A stretch of DNA of 64,000 nt, from the NCBI RefSeq assembly GCF_024166365.1, contig NC_064822.1, positions 103,226,823-103,290,822 of the forward strand, in the 5' to 3' direction. Every line of letters starts with the position of its first letter. Within the stretch, counting starts at the first letter, position 1. Shown one piece after another: positions 33,186 through 45,090 of this stretch. The notes under the pieces were generated by a model. The model searched no databases. It was not told the DNA's origin and saw only the letters and a list, made by a program, of their open reading frames with translations. Both the position numbers and the translations under genes were made by a program. The DNA comes from Elephas maximus indicus (taxonomy: Eukaryota > Chordata > Mammalia > Proboscidea > Elephantidae).

Positions 33186-33454
33186 AATAAAATATGACAT
33201 ATACACTGAAAAGTATATATAACATGTATGTATTATTTAACAAATAATTATAAAGCAAAGTTTTACTTGATCAGTATATACAATTTTTTTTTTTTTTTAC
33301 AAAGATTAAGTAATAGTATATTATCAGCACGAGGAAAGTCTCAGTGCACCCCTCTGCTATCAGAACTCTATCCCTTCCCCCTTAATGATAACCCAGGCAG
33401 CCTAACATTCTTATTGTAATTTCCTTGCATTATTGATGGTTTTAGCACCTATGC

Positions 33455-35065
33455 ATGCATCCCTAAACAATACAGTCATGTTTACCTTTTTTGAACTTTA
33501 GTGAATGGAATAATGGTATATGTCCCTTTTTATATCTGAGATTCACCCACGGTATTTCATGTGATTGTAGTTTGTTTGTTTTCATTGGTGTATATAATCC
33601 ACTGGGTGAAGTTATCACAACTTTTTTTTTGGTTCCTACTGTAGATGAACATTTGAGCTGCTTAGGGTTTTGGCTATTATATATAGTGCTACCATGACTA
33701 TTCTTGTACTTTTTTTTGGGTACAATGTGTATGAATTTTTCTAGGATAAATACCTAGTAGTGGAATTCTGGGATGAAAATATGCGTATCTTTAACTTTAC
33801 AACGTAATGCCAAAACTGTTTCCAAAATGAGAGTACCCATTACTCTGCACTCTTGTCAATACTTTGTTTTATTGAACTTCTTAGTTTTTGCCAATCTGAT
33901 GTATGTTTAATGATATTTTTCATTGTGATTTTAATCTGCATAATTTCTGTTGAGACTGAGAACCTTAGACATTGGAGTTCCTCTTTTGTGAAATTCCTAT
34001 TCTTTTCTTTTGCCCATTTTCCTATCAAGTTGATTTTTTTTTCTTTTTGATAATGTAGAATACTAGGCTTTGCTGTTTATATGTGTGGCAAATATCTTTT
34101 CACACTCCATAGTTTGTCTTTTCATTCTCTTTTAAGGTCTTTCATTGAATCAAAGCTCTTAATTTTAATGCAATTTTACTTATCAATTTTTTTTTTTTTC
34201 ATAGCTAGTGCTTTTTGTGTCTTGATTTCAAAAATTCTTCCTGGTGAGGCTTCATCTTGCTTACTTTGGACACATCATCTAGAAAGACCAATCATTAGAG
34301 AAGGACATCATGTTTGTTAGAGAGTCAGCAAAAAGGAGGGAAACACTCAATGAGATGGATTGATACAATAGCTGCAACAATGGGCTCAAATATATCCAAG
34401 ATCATGAAGATGGCACAGGACTGGGTAATGTTTTGTTCTGTTATACCTAAGGTCGCCATGGCAACAAACAACCACCACCACCACCTCAATACATTGTCTT
34501 ACACTATTTTTAAAAGATTTATAGTTTTGCCTTTCACATTTAATACTTCAATCCAATCAGAATTGATTTTTGCATATGACGGGTGTTGATAGTATTTTGT
34601 TTATTTTCTATACGGAGGGCTAATTTTTCCAGCACCATTTATTTAAAAGTCCACCCTGATCTAATTGATTTGCTTTGCCACTTAGTCATATATCAAGGGT
34701 CCACTTATGTATTTGGGATTCATTTCTAGGTTCTCTTTCCTTTTCCATTGGCAAATTTGTCTTTGTGTCAATAACAAATAGTATTAATTAGTTTTAAATT
34801 ATAATATGTGTTGATATTATTACAGTCTTCTACCTTGTTTTTCTTTTTAAGAGTAGCTTGACATTTATTTTTATATAAATTTTATAATCAACTTTTCAAA
34901 TTCAGAAGAAATAACCTGGAATTTTGATTGATGTTCTACCAAATATACAAATAAATTTGAGAACAATTGACATCTTTACAATAGTCTGTCAATTCATGAA
35001 AATGATATTGCTTTACATTTATTTAGATCTTTTTTTTTATGTTTCTCAGTAGGTTATTACATATT
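33455..35065 (-). mobile_element. Old L1 ORF2/3'UTR, antisense, split by an RTE tail
   Basis: Text such as GGATAAATACCTAGTAGTGG, AATTTTTCCAGCACCATTTA and TGTTCTACCAAATATAC follows the antisense L1 ORF2 C-terminal order. The right end (about 35010-35060) overlaps in content the left of the 32.6 kb fragment, so these are two pieces out of order or two copies. Confidence 0.75.
34240..34485 (+). mobile_element. RTE LINE 3' end, sense
   Basis: CTTGCTTACTTTGGACACAT, GAGAAGGACATCATGTTTGT and GATGGCACAGGACTGGGTAA lead to an AACAACCACCACC end. Strongly 5'-truncated, inserted in the old L1. Confidence 0.85.
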
Positions 35066-35762
35066 TTTGTTTATTAATTAAGTAAATACCATATTGATCT
35101 TTTAATTCACTTCTGTGATTTTCATGTTACCTCCCTTTGCCACATACATATTCCGTATACTGGTATAAAGTATATACCTAGAACAAATGCAAATACTATA
35201 TTTTTTAATGGAAGGGCCCAGGTAAGAGAGCTTTGAAAAAAAATACAATAGGTGTGATATAGTGATTTCCAAAATGATAATCTACTAATTTTTTAAAACT
35301 TTTCCTGCCTATGTATATAGGCCATTTGATACCAGTTGGTATCACCAGGTCAGGTGAATGGAGGCTCTGACTGTATTCATTATGGAATATTATTAGTATC
35401 TGGCTCCCCCTTTGTCATAGGTTTCTTTCTTTATCGTGCACCTTTGTGGAAACCCTAAGAAAAGATTAGCAATTTGGCCAACCTACTTCACCTCTCTCAG
35501 CCCTGATGGAGCCAAGATCCTTCAGATGGAGCCAGAATCCTCATCTCGGATTACTTTACAAAGTACAGCTGGGTAGGAGTCCCTTCATCAAACTCCTGCC
35601 CTCCGGCCTCAGCTTTTGTGGAAGTTTATTTACTTTGAAGAAAAAAGACAGATACTTGAATTTAATTGAAATGCAATATCCCCAAGTTCTCTCTGCCTGT
35701 AAAAATCTTTCCCCTTTACAGATGATTTCTCTATTTCCTGAGCAGAATCACACAGCTTTTTC
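35066..35762. other. Intergenic, downstream of the olfactory receptor
   Basis: AT-rich, nothing recognised. A 110-aa plus-strand frame at 35506-35838 overlaps the receptor 3' end on the opposite strand and looks like chance. Confidence 0.5.
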
Positions 35763-36693
35763 TTACCTGGAGGAAAACATTTGCTGCCTGAGCATCCTTT
35801 GCAGTGCTACCTTTACCTCCTTGTTCTTGAGGCTGTAGTTGATGAGGTTCAGCAAGGATGTGATCACGCTGTACTGAATGGAGACCACTTGCTCCAACAT
35901 GAAGCCCAAAGTGGGGCTTAGGTACTAGAAAAATGTTGTCCCATAGAATAAGAACACCACAGTGAGGTGCAAGGAGCAGGTGGAGAAGGCTTTGCCTTGA
36001 CCCTTACGAGAGTGAATGCTCAGTATAGCAGAGATGATTCTGGAGTAAGAGAAGAGGATCAGGGGAAGTGTCAGCAGCCCCATGAATGCACATGACATAG
36101 CTAGAAGAATCTCATTGGCAGTAGGATCAGTGCAGGACAGCAGGAAGAGTGGAGGCAGCTCATAACTGAAGTGAGGGATAATGTTGGGCCCACAAAAAAT
36201 GTAAGTTGTGGATGAAGAGACTGTTTATAAAGGAGATCAGAAACCCCACTGCCCAAATTGTGCTCACAATTACACTGCAGAAAGGTCTGTTCATGACCAT
36301 AGTGTAGACCAGAGGGTAGCAGATGGCAGCATAGCAGTCATAGGCCATGGCAGACAGCAGACAGGCTTCGGTTCCCCCAGAGAGAGTGAAAAAGAAACTC
36401 TGGGTAATGCAGCCCCACACTGAGATGTTTTTCTTCTGAGACAAGAAGTTCTGCAGCCTCTTGGGCACGGTGACTGAGGAGAAGCTGAGATCCAGGAAGG
36501 ACAAATGTCCAAGGAAGGAGTACATTGGGGTGTGGAGGTGAGAATCAACCCTGATCACAAGGATCATTACCACGTTCCCCAACAAGGTCAGGAGGTAAAT
36601 CACCAGGAACATCATGAAGAGGAGAGTCTGAACCTGGGAGTCACTGGACAATCCCAGGAGGACAAACTCAGTAATAGTGCTGACATTTTTCAT
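35763..36693 (-). pseudogene. Olfactory receptor pseudogene, OR8S-like
   Basis: A single-exon seven-transmembrane odorant receptor of the class II type, normally in the cilia of olfactory neurons. The ATG at 36693 opens 177 codons with TEFVLLGLSSD, the TM1 GN motif (N40), HTPMYSFL after it, and GTEACLLSAMAYD before the DRY site. Three defects are visible: DRY is D-C-Y (Arg120 to Cys); a six-A run at 36194-36199 where five would keep frame shifts the reading frame; and an in-frame TAG lies at 35925-35927 in the TM6-TM7 region. Past the shift the frame continues with KAFSTCSLHL and a TM7 NYSLKNKEV, ending at 35763. GTEACLLS and AAIC resemble OR8S1 as I remember it. It shares the strand of ZNF641. 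Confidence 0.9.
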
Positions 36694-36715
36694 TGTTGCT
36701 TAAAGATTCAGTACG

Positions 36716-37089
36716 TCAAGAGAAATGCATAGTTCTCCACTTGGTGGGATTTGATCTGAGTCAGTTTCAGTGAACAGGAGTTCTATACTCACGGACAGTA
36801 CGTATACTTCCTTACCTATAGACTAAAATGGGAAACTCTGGATAAGAAAGTGTCTTCTCAGCTACAATCTCTTCACTTGCCCTTTTCTACCTTCTGGCAC
36901 TGTTCTGTCATGATCTCTATCCTTCATCCTATTTCATGACCCTTTAGTAATTGTACTCAATGCATACAAATCAGGTAGGCCCTGGAGTCAAAAGAAGGGG
37001 AATCACCCCAGTAGCAAAGCCTGGAAAACCCTCAATGGGTAAGGGCTGGGAGGTCATGGGAAAGCCCATGGGAAAGTGATAGTAATGTT
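36716..37089. other. Flank upstream of the olfactory receptor
   Basis: Nothing recognised. A receptor promoter would lie here, but no motif is convincing. Confidence 0.5.
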
Positions 37090-37245
37090 ATTGTGAGGAT
37101 ATTCTCATAATGGACTTCCACCCCTTCATTTTACAAATGAAGAGAATGCATCACCTAAGGTCTCATAGCTGAGTGGGGCCAAGGGTGGGACTACAACCAG
37201 ACTTTCTAACTAATCAGATATGCATTCCAGTGCACCACACATAGG
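37090..37245 (-). repeat. MIR fragment, antisense
   Basis: TTCATTTTACAAATGAAGAG, CACCTAAGGTCTCATAGCTG and GACTTTCTAACTAATC follow antisense MIR. Confidence 0.7.
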
Positions 37246-37434
37246 GGTGATGGATAAATGTTTTTGAATCAATTGTTTTGAATTGATTGTTAGGGCTAAG
37301 TCTTGTATAATTTGGCAGTCATCTGCGACTTCACTAGTAGGGAGCTCACTCCAATTATACCCAAATATCTCTTGGCTCTGAAACTTAGAGAGTGGTCTCT
37401 GTGGTTCTGTGTTAGCTGCTCTTGAAGAATAAAG

Positions 37435-37580
37435 AGTACAGGTCTTACAGTCAGAACCTTAGTTTCCATTCTGGCCCACATATTCTAGCTGTATCGTCTA
37501 GGAGGAGCTACTTACTTTCTTTAAGCCTGACCTCATTCATTTGTAAAATCAGACAGATGAAATGGACAGCTTTGTAAACC
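37435..37580 (+). repeat. MIR fragment, sense
   Basis: TCTTACAGTCAGAACCTTAG, TTCTAGCTGTATCGTCTAGG and CATTTGTAAAATCAGACAGA follow sense MIR. Confidence 0.65.
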
Positions 37581-38390
37581 ATATAAGCCATGACATGTTC
37601 TGCAAAAATCAAATTTATGTATGTATAAACAAAGATTGACATAGACTATTAAACAATGGAAATGATTTCTCCCTGGGTAGTAGGTTTATGGACTTTTTTC
37701 CCCCTTTTAAACAGTTTCTATAGTGTAAGATTATTTTTCTGTTGCATACTTTTTTGGGCAGGTAAAGAAAAAGACTTCTCCATTGTGTACTTCTTTTTTT
37801 TTTTTTTGTAAAGAAAAGACTTGGTGACCTGCGGGAAATTCTCAGCTTAGCTTTGTTTTCTTCAGAGAGAAAAGGCAAAAGAGAAACTGGATTGAAGTGA
37901 GAGGAAAGCCCCAGGGAGAGACAAACTGAACCCATAAAGAGCAAATTGCAGTGGTACCTTCCCCATCACCGTCAGGAATCTCAGTAGTTTGATACCACTT
38001 GGCTACATGGGACTGGATTATACCCTATGGAAGTCTGTTAGACCTAGGATCCCAGAACACTATGAGGGTAATGTCTTCAAAGTGTGTTGAGGGGAACCCT
38101 ACATATGGTGTATCATAGTGCTCTAGATGCCGCCATAAGTGATGAGGGAGTGAAGAGTTAGGGGAAGTCTCTGGGTTCTCACATTCACCTCAATTGTCTC
38201 TCTTCTCCTTTTACCTATTGAATCCTATGTAATTTTGCATTTCATTGAAACAAGGGCTCTATTACTAAAAACTTTTGAAACTCAGTGAACTAGAGATTCC
38301 ATGGCCAGAAGAAATAAAAAGATTTCTCTCCCTATTCTCCACCCTTTTTACTTCTAATCTGTCAGGAAATCTCTTTCTTACTCTCCATCT
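37581..38390. other. Intergenic, nothing recognised
   Basis: T-run at 37793-37807; no coding frame or repeat identified. Confidence 0.5.
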
Positions 38391-38430
38391 GGAGGCCTGG
38401 TCGTGCAGTGGTTAAGGGCTCAGCTGCTAA
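38391..38430 (+). mobile_element. SINE head, left part of a SINE split by an L1
   Basis: GGAGGCCTGGTCGTGCAGTG then CTCAGCTGCTAA is the SINE head. It resumes after the L1 at about 43521-43550 with GTTGGCGGTTCGAATCTACC, the B box. The distal SINE after the B box is largely missing. Confidence 0.88.
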
Positions 38431-38709
38431 CAAAAATGTTCGTGGATATGGAGAGAGATACAAGGCGATACAGGACAATACAAGTTAGGTTTTTACTTAG
38501 AAAAATAGGGGTAAATATTAAGGTAACCACAAAGAGGTATAACAACTCCATAACTCAAAATAAAAACCAAGAAAAACATTACGACTCAGCAAACATAAGT
38601 CAAACACTATGAAAATGAGGAACACGCAATTTACAAAGAAAAACATCTCAGCACAAAAAAGTATGTGGGCAAATGAAATTGTCAACAACACACATAAAAA
38701 GGCATCAAA

Positions 38710-41700
38710 ATGACAGCACTAAACACATACTTATCTATAATTACGCTGAATGTAAATGGACTAAACGCACCAATAAAGAGACAGAGAGTCTCAGACTGGA
38801 TAAAGAAACACAATCCGTCTGTATGCTGCCTACAAGAGACACACCTTAGACTTAGAGACACAAACAAACTGAAACTCAAAGGATGGAAAAAAATATATCA
38901 AGCAAACAATAAGCAAAAAAGAGCAGGAGTAGCAATATTAATTTCTGACAAAATAGACTTTAAAGCTAAGTCCACCACAAAGGATAAAGAAGGACACTAC
39001 ATAATGATTAAAGGGCCAATTGACCAGGAGGATATAACCGTATTAAATATTTATGCACCCAATGACAGGGCTGCAAGATACGTAAAACAAATTTTAACAG
39101 AACTGAAAAGTGAGATAGACACCTCCACAATTATAGTAGGAGACTTCAACACACCACTTTCGGAGAAGGACAGGACATCCAGTAAGAAGCTCAATAGAGA
39201 CATGGAAAACCTAATTACTACAATCAACCAACTTGACCTCATTGACTTATACAGAACACTCCACCCAACAGCTGCAAAGTATACTTTTTTTTCTAGCGCA
39301 CATGGAACATTCTCCAGAATAGACCACATATTAGGTCATAAAACAAACCTTTGCAGAATCCAAAACATCGAAATATTACAAAGCATCTTCTCAGATCAAA
39401 AGGCCATAAAAGTGGAAATCAATAACAGAAAAATTAGGGAAAAGAAATCAAATACTTGGAAAATGAACAATACCCTGCTCAAAAAAGACTGGGTTATAGA
39501 AGACATTAAGGAGGGAATAAAGACATTCATAGAATGCAACGAGAATGAAAATACTTCCTATCAAAACCTCTGGGACACAGCAAAAGTAGTGCTCAGAGGT
39601 CAATTTAGATCGATAAATGCACACATACAAAAAGAAGAAAGAGCCAAAATCAGAGAACTGTCCCGACAACTTGAACAAATAGAAAGTGAGCAACAAAAGA
39701 ATCCATCAGGAACCAGAAGAAAACAAATAATAAAAATTAGAGCTGAATGAATTAGAGAACAAAAAAACAATTGAAAGAATTAACAAAGCCAAAAGCTGGT
39801 TCTTTGAAAAAATTAATAAAATTGATAAACCATTGGCCAGACTGACTAAAGAAATACAGGAAAGGAAACAAATAACCCGATTAAGAAACGAGAAGGACCA
39901 CATCACAACAGAGCCAAATGAAATTAAAAGAATCATTTCAGATTACTACAAAAAATTGTACTCTAACAAATTTGCAAACCTAGAAGAAATGGATGAATTC
40001 CTGGAAAAACACTACCTACCTAAACTAACACATTCAGAAGTAGAACAACTAAATAGACCCATAACAAAAAAAGAGATTGAAACGGTAATCAAAATACTCC
40101 CAACAAAAAAAAGCCCTGGCCCGGACGGCTTTACTGCAGAGTTCTACCAAACTTTCAGAGAAGAGTTAACACCACTACTACTAAAGGTATTTCAAAGCAT
40201 AGAAGATGATGGAATACTGCCTAACTCATTCTATGAAGCCGCCATATCCCTGATACCAAAACCAGGCAAAGACATCACAAAAAAAGAAAATTACAGACCT
40301 ATATCCCTCATGAACATAGATGCAAAAATCCTCAACAAAATTCTAGCCAATAGAATTCAACAACATATCAGAAAAATAATCCACCACGACCAAGTGGGAT
40401 TTATACCAGATATGCAAGGCTGGTTTAATATTAGAAAAACCATTAATGTAATCCACCATATAAATAAAACAAAAGACAAAAACCACATGATCTTATCAAT
40501 TGATGCAGAAAAGGCATTTGACAAAGTCCAACACCCATTCATGATAAAAACTCTCAGCAAAATAGGAATTGAAGGAAAATTCCTCAGCATAATAAAGGGC
40601 ATCTATACAAAGCCAACAGCCACCATCACTCTAAATGGAGAGAGCCTGAAAGCATTTCCCTTGAGAATGGGAACCAGACAAGGATGCCCTTTATCACCGC
40701 TCTTATTCAACATTGTGCTAGAGGTCCTAGCCAGAGCAATTAGGCTAGACAAAGAAATAAAGGGTATCCGGATTGGCAAGGAGGAAGTAAAATTATCTCT
40801 ATTTGCAGATGACATGATCTTATACAAAGAAAACCCTAAGGAATCCTCCAGAAAACTACTGAAACTAATAGAAGAGTTTGGAAGAGTCTCAGGTTATAAG
40901 ATAAACATACAAAAATCACTTGGATTCCTCTACATCAACAAAAAGAACATCGAAGAGGAAATCACAAAATCAATACCATTCACAGTAGCCCCCAAGAAGA
41001 TAAAATACTTAGGAATAAATCTTACCAAAGATGTAAAAGACCTATACAAAGAAAACTACAAAGTACTACTGCAAGAAACTAAAAAGGACCTACTTAAGTG
41101 GAAAAACATACCTTGCTCATGGATAGGAAGACTTAACATAGTAAAAATGTCTATCCTACCAAAAGCCATCTATGCACACAATGCACTTCCGATCCAAATT
41201 CCCATGACACTTTTTAATGTGATGGAGAAACAAATCACCAACTTCATATGGAAGGGAAAGAAGGCTCAGATAAGTAAAGCATTACTGAAAAAGAAGAAGA
41301 AAGTGGGAGGCCTCAGGCTACCTGATTTTAGAACCTATTATTATACAGTCACAGTAGTCAAAACAACCTGGGACTGGTACAACAACAGGCACATAGACCA
41401 ATGGAACAGAATTGAGAACCCAGATATAAATCCATCCACATATGAGCAGCTGATATTTGACAAAGGCCCAGTGTCAGTTAAATGGGGAAAAGGTAGTCTT
41501 TTTAACAAATGGTGCTGGCATAACGGGATATCCATTTGCAAAAAAATGAAACAGGACCCATACCTCACACCATGAACAAAAACTAACTCCAAGTGGATCA
41601 AAGACCTGAAGATAAAGACTAAAACAATAAAGATCATGGAAGAAAAAATAGGGACAACGTTAGGAGCCCTAATACAAGGCATAAACAGAATACAAAACAT

Positions 41701-42519
41701 TACCAAAAATGATGAAGAGAAACCAGATAACTGGAAGCTCCTAAAAATCAAACACCTATGCTCACCTAAAGACTTCACCAAAAGAGTGGAAAGACCACCT
41801 ACAGACTGGGAAAGAATTTTCATCTATGACATCTCCGACCAGTGCCTGATCTCTAAAATCTACATGATTCTGTTAAAACTCAACCACAAAAAGACAATCC
41901 AATCAAGAAGTGGGCAAGGGATATGAACACACATTTCACTAAAGAAGATATTCAAGCAGCTAACAGATACATGAGAAAATGCTCTCGATCATTAGCCATT
42001 AGAGAAATGCAAATTAAAACCACGATGAGATTCCATCTCACTCCAACAAGGCTGGCATTAATCCAAAAAACACAAAATAATAAATGTTGGAGAGGCTGCG
42101 GAGAGATTGGAACTCTTATACACTGCTGGTGGGAATGTAAAATGGTACAACCACTTTGGAAATCTATCTGGCGTTTTCTTAAAAACTTAGAAATAGAACT
42201 ACCATACAACCCAGAAATCCCACTCCTCAGAATATACCCTAGAGAAATAAGAGCCTTCACACAAACAGATATATGCACACCCATGTTTATTGCAGCTCTG
42301 TTTACAATAGCAAAAAGCTGGAAGCAACCAAGGTGTCCATCAATGGATGAATGGGTAAATAAACTGTGGTATATTCACACAATGGAATACTACGCATCGA
42401 TAAAGAACAGTGAGGAATCTGTGAAACATTTCATAACATGGAGGAACCTGGAAGGCATTATGCTGAGTGAAATTAGTCAGAGGCAAAAGGACAAATATTG
42501 TATAAGACCACTATTATAA
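38710..42519 (+). pseudogene. L1 ORF2 (endonuclease-reverse transcriptase), three lesions
   Basis: About 1,270 codons in the ancestral frame. The N-terminal endonuclease (1-240) shows LNVNGLNAP, the metal-binding CLQETH and GDFN (39139-39150) and SRIDHIL. RT has [14 protein letters not shown] and the catalytic FADD at 40802-40813. The Cys-rich C-terminal part has [20 protein letters not shown]. Lesions: a 5-nt deletion at about 39746 producing TGA at 39748-39750; TGA at 41573-41575; and a small deletion near 41895-41900 that shifts frame. Open segments are 38710-39750, 39833-41575 and 41923-42519. Not functional as it stands. Confidence 0.95.
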
Positions 42520-42570
42520 GATCTTGAGAAATAGTATAAACTGAGAAGAACACACACTTTTGTGGTTACG

Positions 42571-42600
42571 AGGGGGGGAGGGAGGGAGGGTGGGAGAGGG
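42571..42600 (+). other. G-rich tract in the L1 3'UTR
   Basis: Runs of three or more G (GAGGGGGGGAGGGAGGG then GTGGGAGAGGG) fit a G-quadruplex. The C-rich complement is at about 45009-45035 in the antisense L1 and, weaker, at 22208-22226. A G-rich 3'UTR tract is a known L1 feature. Confidence 0.75.
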
Positions 42601-43520
42601 TTATTTACTGATTAGTTAGTAGATAAGAACTACTTTAGGTGAAGGGAAGGTCAATACTCAATACACGAAAGGTCAGCTCAACTGTACTGGACCAAAAGCA
42701 AAGAAGTTTCCGGGATAAACTGGATGCTTCAAAGGTCAGCGGAGCAAGGACGGGGGTTTGGGGATTATGGCTTAAGGGGACTTCTAAGTCAATTGGCAAA
42801 ATAATTCTATTATGAAAACACTCTGCATCCCACTTTGAAATGTGGCGTCTGGGGTCTTAAATGCTAACAAGCGGCCATCTAAGATGCATCAATTTGTCTC
42901 AACCCACCTGGATCAAAGGAGAATGAAGAACACCAAGGTCACAGGATAACTATGAGCCCAAGAGACAGAAAGGGCCACATGAATCAGAGATTTACATCAT
43001 CCTGAGACCAGAAGAACTAGATGGTGCCCGGCCACAAACGATGACTGCCCTGACAGGGAGCACGACAGAGAACCCCTGAGGGAGCAGGAGAATAGTGGGA
43101 TGCAGACCCCAAATTCTCATGAAAAGACCAGACTTAATGATCTGACTGAGACTAGAGGAATCCTGGCGGTCATAGTCCCCAAACCTTCTGTTGGCCCAGG
43201 ACAGGAACCATTCCCAAAGACAACTCATCAGACATGGAAGGGACTGGACAATGGGTTGGAGAGAGACGCTGAGGAAGAGTGAGCTACTTGTATCAGGTGG
43301 ACACTTGAGACTGTGTTGGCATCTCCTGTCTGGAGGGGAGATAGGAGGGTAGAGAGGGTTAGAAACTGGCAAAATTGTCACAAAAGGATAGACTGGAAGG
43401 GCTGACTCATTAGGGGGAGAGTAAGTGGGAGTATGGAGTAAGGTGTATATAAGCTTATATGTGACAGACTGACTTAATTTGTAAACGTTCACTTAAAGCT
43501 CAATAAAAATTATTAAAAAA

Positions 43521-43560
43521 AAATGTTGGCGGTTCGAATCTACCACCTCCTATTTCCCTT
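43521..43560 (+). mobile_element. SINE right part after the L1
   Basis: Continuation of the SINE begun at 38391: GGCGGTTCGAATCTACCACC, then truncated. Confidence 0.8.
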
Positions 43561-44093
43561 TAATGTAAAAGCCTAACTTTTTTTTTTCCTTTTTCTGGTC
43601 CAAAACCTGATGCATAGAGAAATAGAACAGGAAGACTCCAGAATAGCAAGGGCCGAAGGCTCAACCTCCTAGCTCAGCCAGTACTTAACTAGAGGTAACA
43701 GATTCTGACTTTAAGAAAGACACCCCCTAACCTTGGTCTGGGAACTGGTTAATCTGGATTGATTGTAAAATGAGAGGCTTGGACCAGATGCCTATACAAA
43801 TTCCTCCCAGTTACATCTACGTGCCTCTCACCAACCTTATTTAGCAGAGTTGCTGTGGGTCTGACGTGTCTTCTGGACTTTGAGCCAGGTTGCCTGCCAC
43901 AGGGCACTCTTGCTGGAAGGAGACTTGGCTCCATAGCTGGAGATGAGAGGCTTCTAGCCAAAAAAAAAAAAAAAAAAAAAAAAACCAGGTTCCAGGAAAC
44001 GTGGATTTAGTGACCAGTGATAGGTACAGACAGCTGGTGGTGTTTTGGTATCCACTGGGCTCTAGTGTCGGTCCTTTTGAAGCTGAATTTCTT
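43561..44093. other. Spacer between the two inverted L1s
   Basis: About 0.5 kb of non-repetitive DNA with an A-run at 43961-43984. No gene is seen; the 70-aa minus-strand frame at 43749-43961 looks like chance. Confidence 0.55.
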
Positions 44094-45090
44094 AAGACTT
44101 AGGTTTTTTTTTTTTAATTAATTTTTATTAAGCTTCAAGTGAACATTTACCATTCCGAACAGTCTGTCACATGTAAGCTTACATACATCTTACTCCCATC
44201 TCCCACTTGCTCTCCCCCTATTGAGTCAGCCCTTTCAGTCTCTCGTTTCGTGCCAATTTTGCCGTCTTCCCTCTCTCCCTATCTTCCCATCCCCCCTCCA
44301 GTCAAGAGTTGCCAACACACTCTCCAGTGTCCACCTGATTTAATTAGCTCACTCTTCATCAGCATCTCTCTACCCCCCGCTGACCAGTCCTTTTCACGCC
44401 TGATGAGTTGTCTTCGGGGATGGTTCCTGTCCTGTGCCATCAGAAGTTCTGGGGAGCGTTGCCTCTGGGATTCCTCTAGTCTCAGTCAGACCATTAAGTA
44501 TGGTCTTTTTATGAGAATTTGGGGTCTGTATCCCATTGGTCTCCTGCTCCCTCAGGAGTTGTCTGTTGTGCTCCCTGACAGGGCAGACATCGATTGTGGC
44601 TGGGCACCAACTAGTTCTTCTGGTCTCAGGATAATGTAGGTCTCTGGTTCATGTGGCCCTTTCTGTCTCTTGGGTTCTTAGTTGTCGTGTGACCTTGGTG
44701 TTCTTCCTTTGCCTTTGCTCCAGGTGGGTTGAGACCAATTGATGTATCTTAGATGGCCGCTTGTTGGCATTTAGGACCCCAGACGCCACATTTCAAAGTG
44801 GGATGCAGAATGTTTTCATAATAGAATTGTTTTGCCCATTGACTTAGAAGTCCCCTCAAACCATGCTCCGCTGACCTTTGAAGCTTTCATTTTATCCCGG
44901 AAACCTCTTTGCTTTTAGTCCAGTCCAATTAGACTGACCTTCCTTGTATTGAGTGCTGTCTTTCCCTTCACCCAAAGCAGTTCTTATCTACTGATTGATC
45001 AATAAAAAACCCTCTCCCTCCCTCCCTCCCTCCCCGCTTTGTAACCACAAAAGTATGTGTTCTTCTCCGTTTTTTCTATTTCTCAAGATC

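Larger units (their letters stand above)
38441..43518 (+). mobile_element. Young L1, sense, 5'-truncated, inserted in a SINE
   Basis: 5,078 bp from the ORF1-ORF2 spacer to the A-tail (43504-43518). The flanking duplication is AAAAATGTT (38432-38440 and 43519-43527). It contains ORF2 (38710-42519) and a 3'UTR with a G-rich tract (42571-42600). Near-identical in text to the antisense L1 at 44.1-51.4 kb over its whole length. Confidence 0.95.

Noticed and set aside
39051-40827. Open frames antisense to L1 ORF2 (also at 41341-41823, 45835-46275 and 47676-48281)
   Set aside because: They are shadows of the ORF2 coding frame; hydrophobic Phe/Leu/Ser-rich text comes from the complement of A-rich L1 coding DNA.
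43961-43984. A 24-base A-run as a retrogene tail
   Set aside because: No upstream coding sequence or target-site duplication is visible around it.
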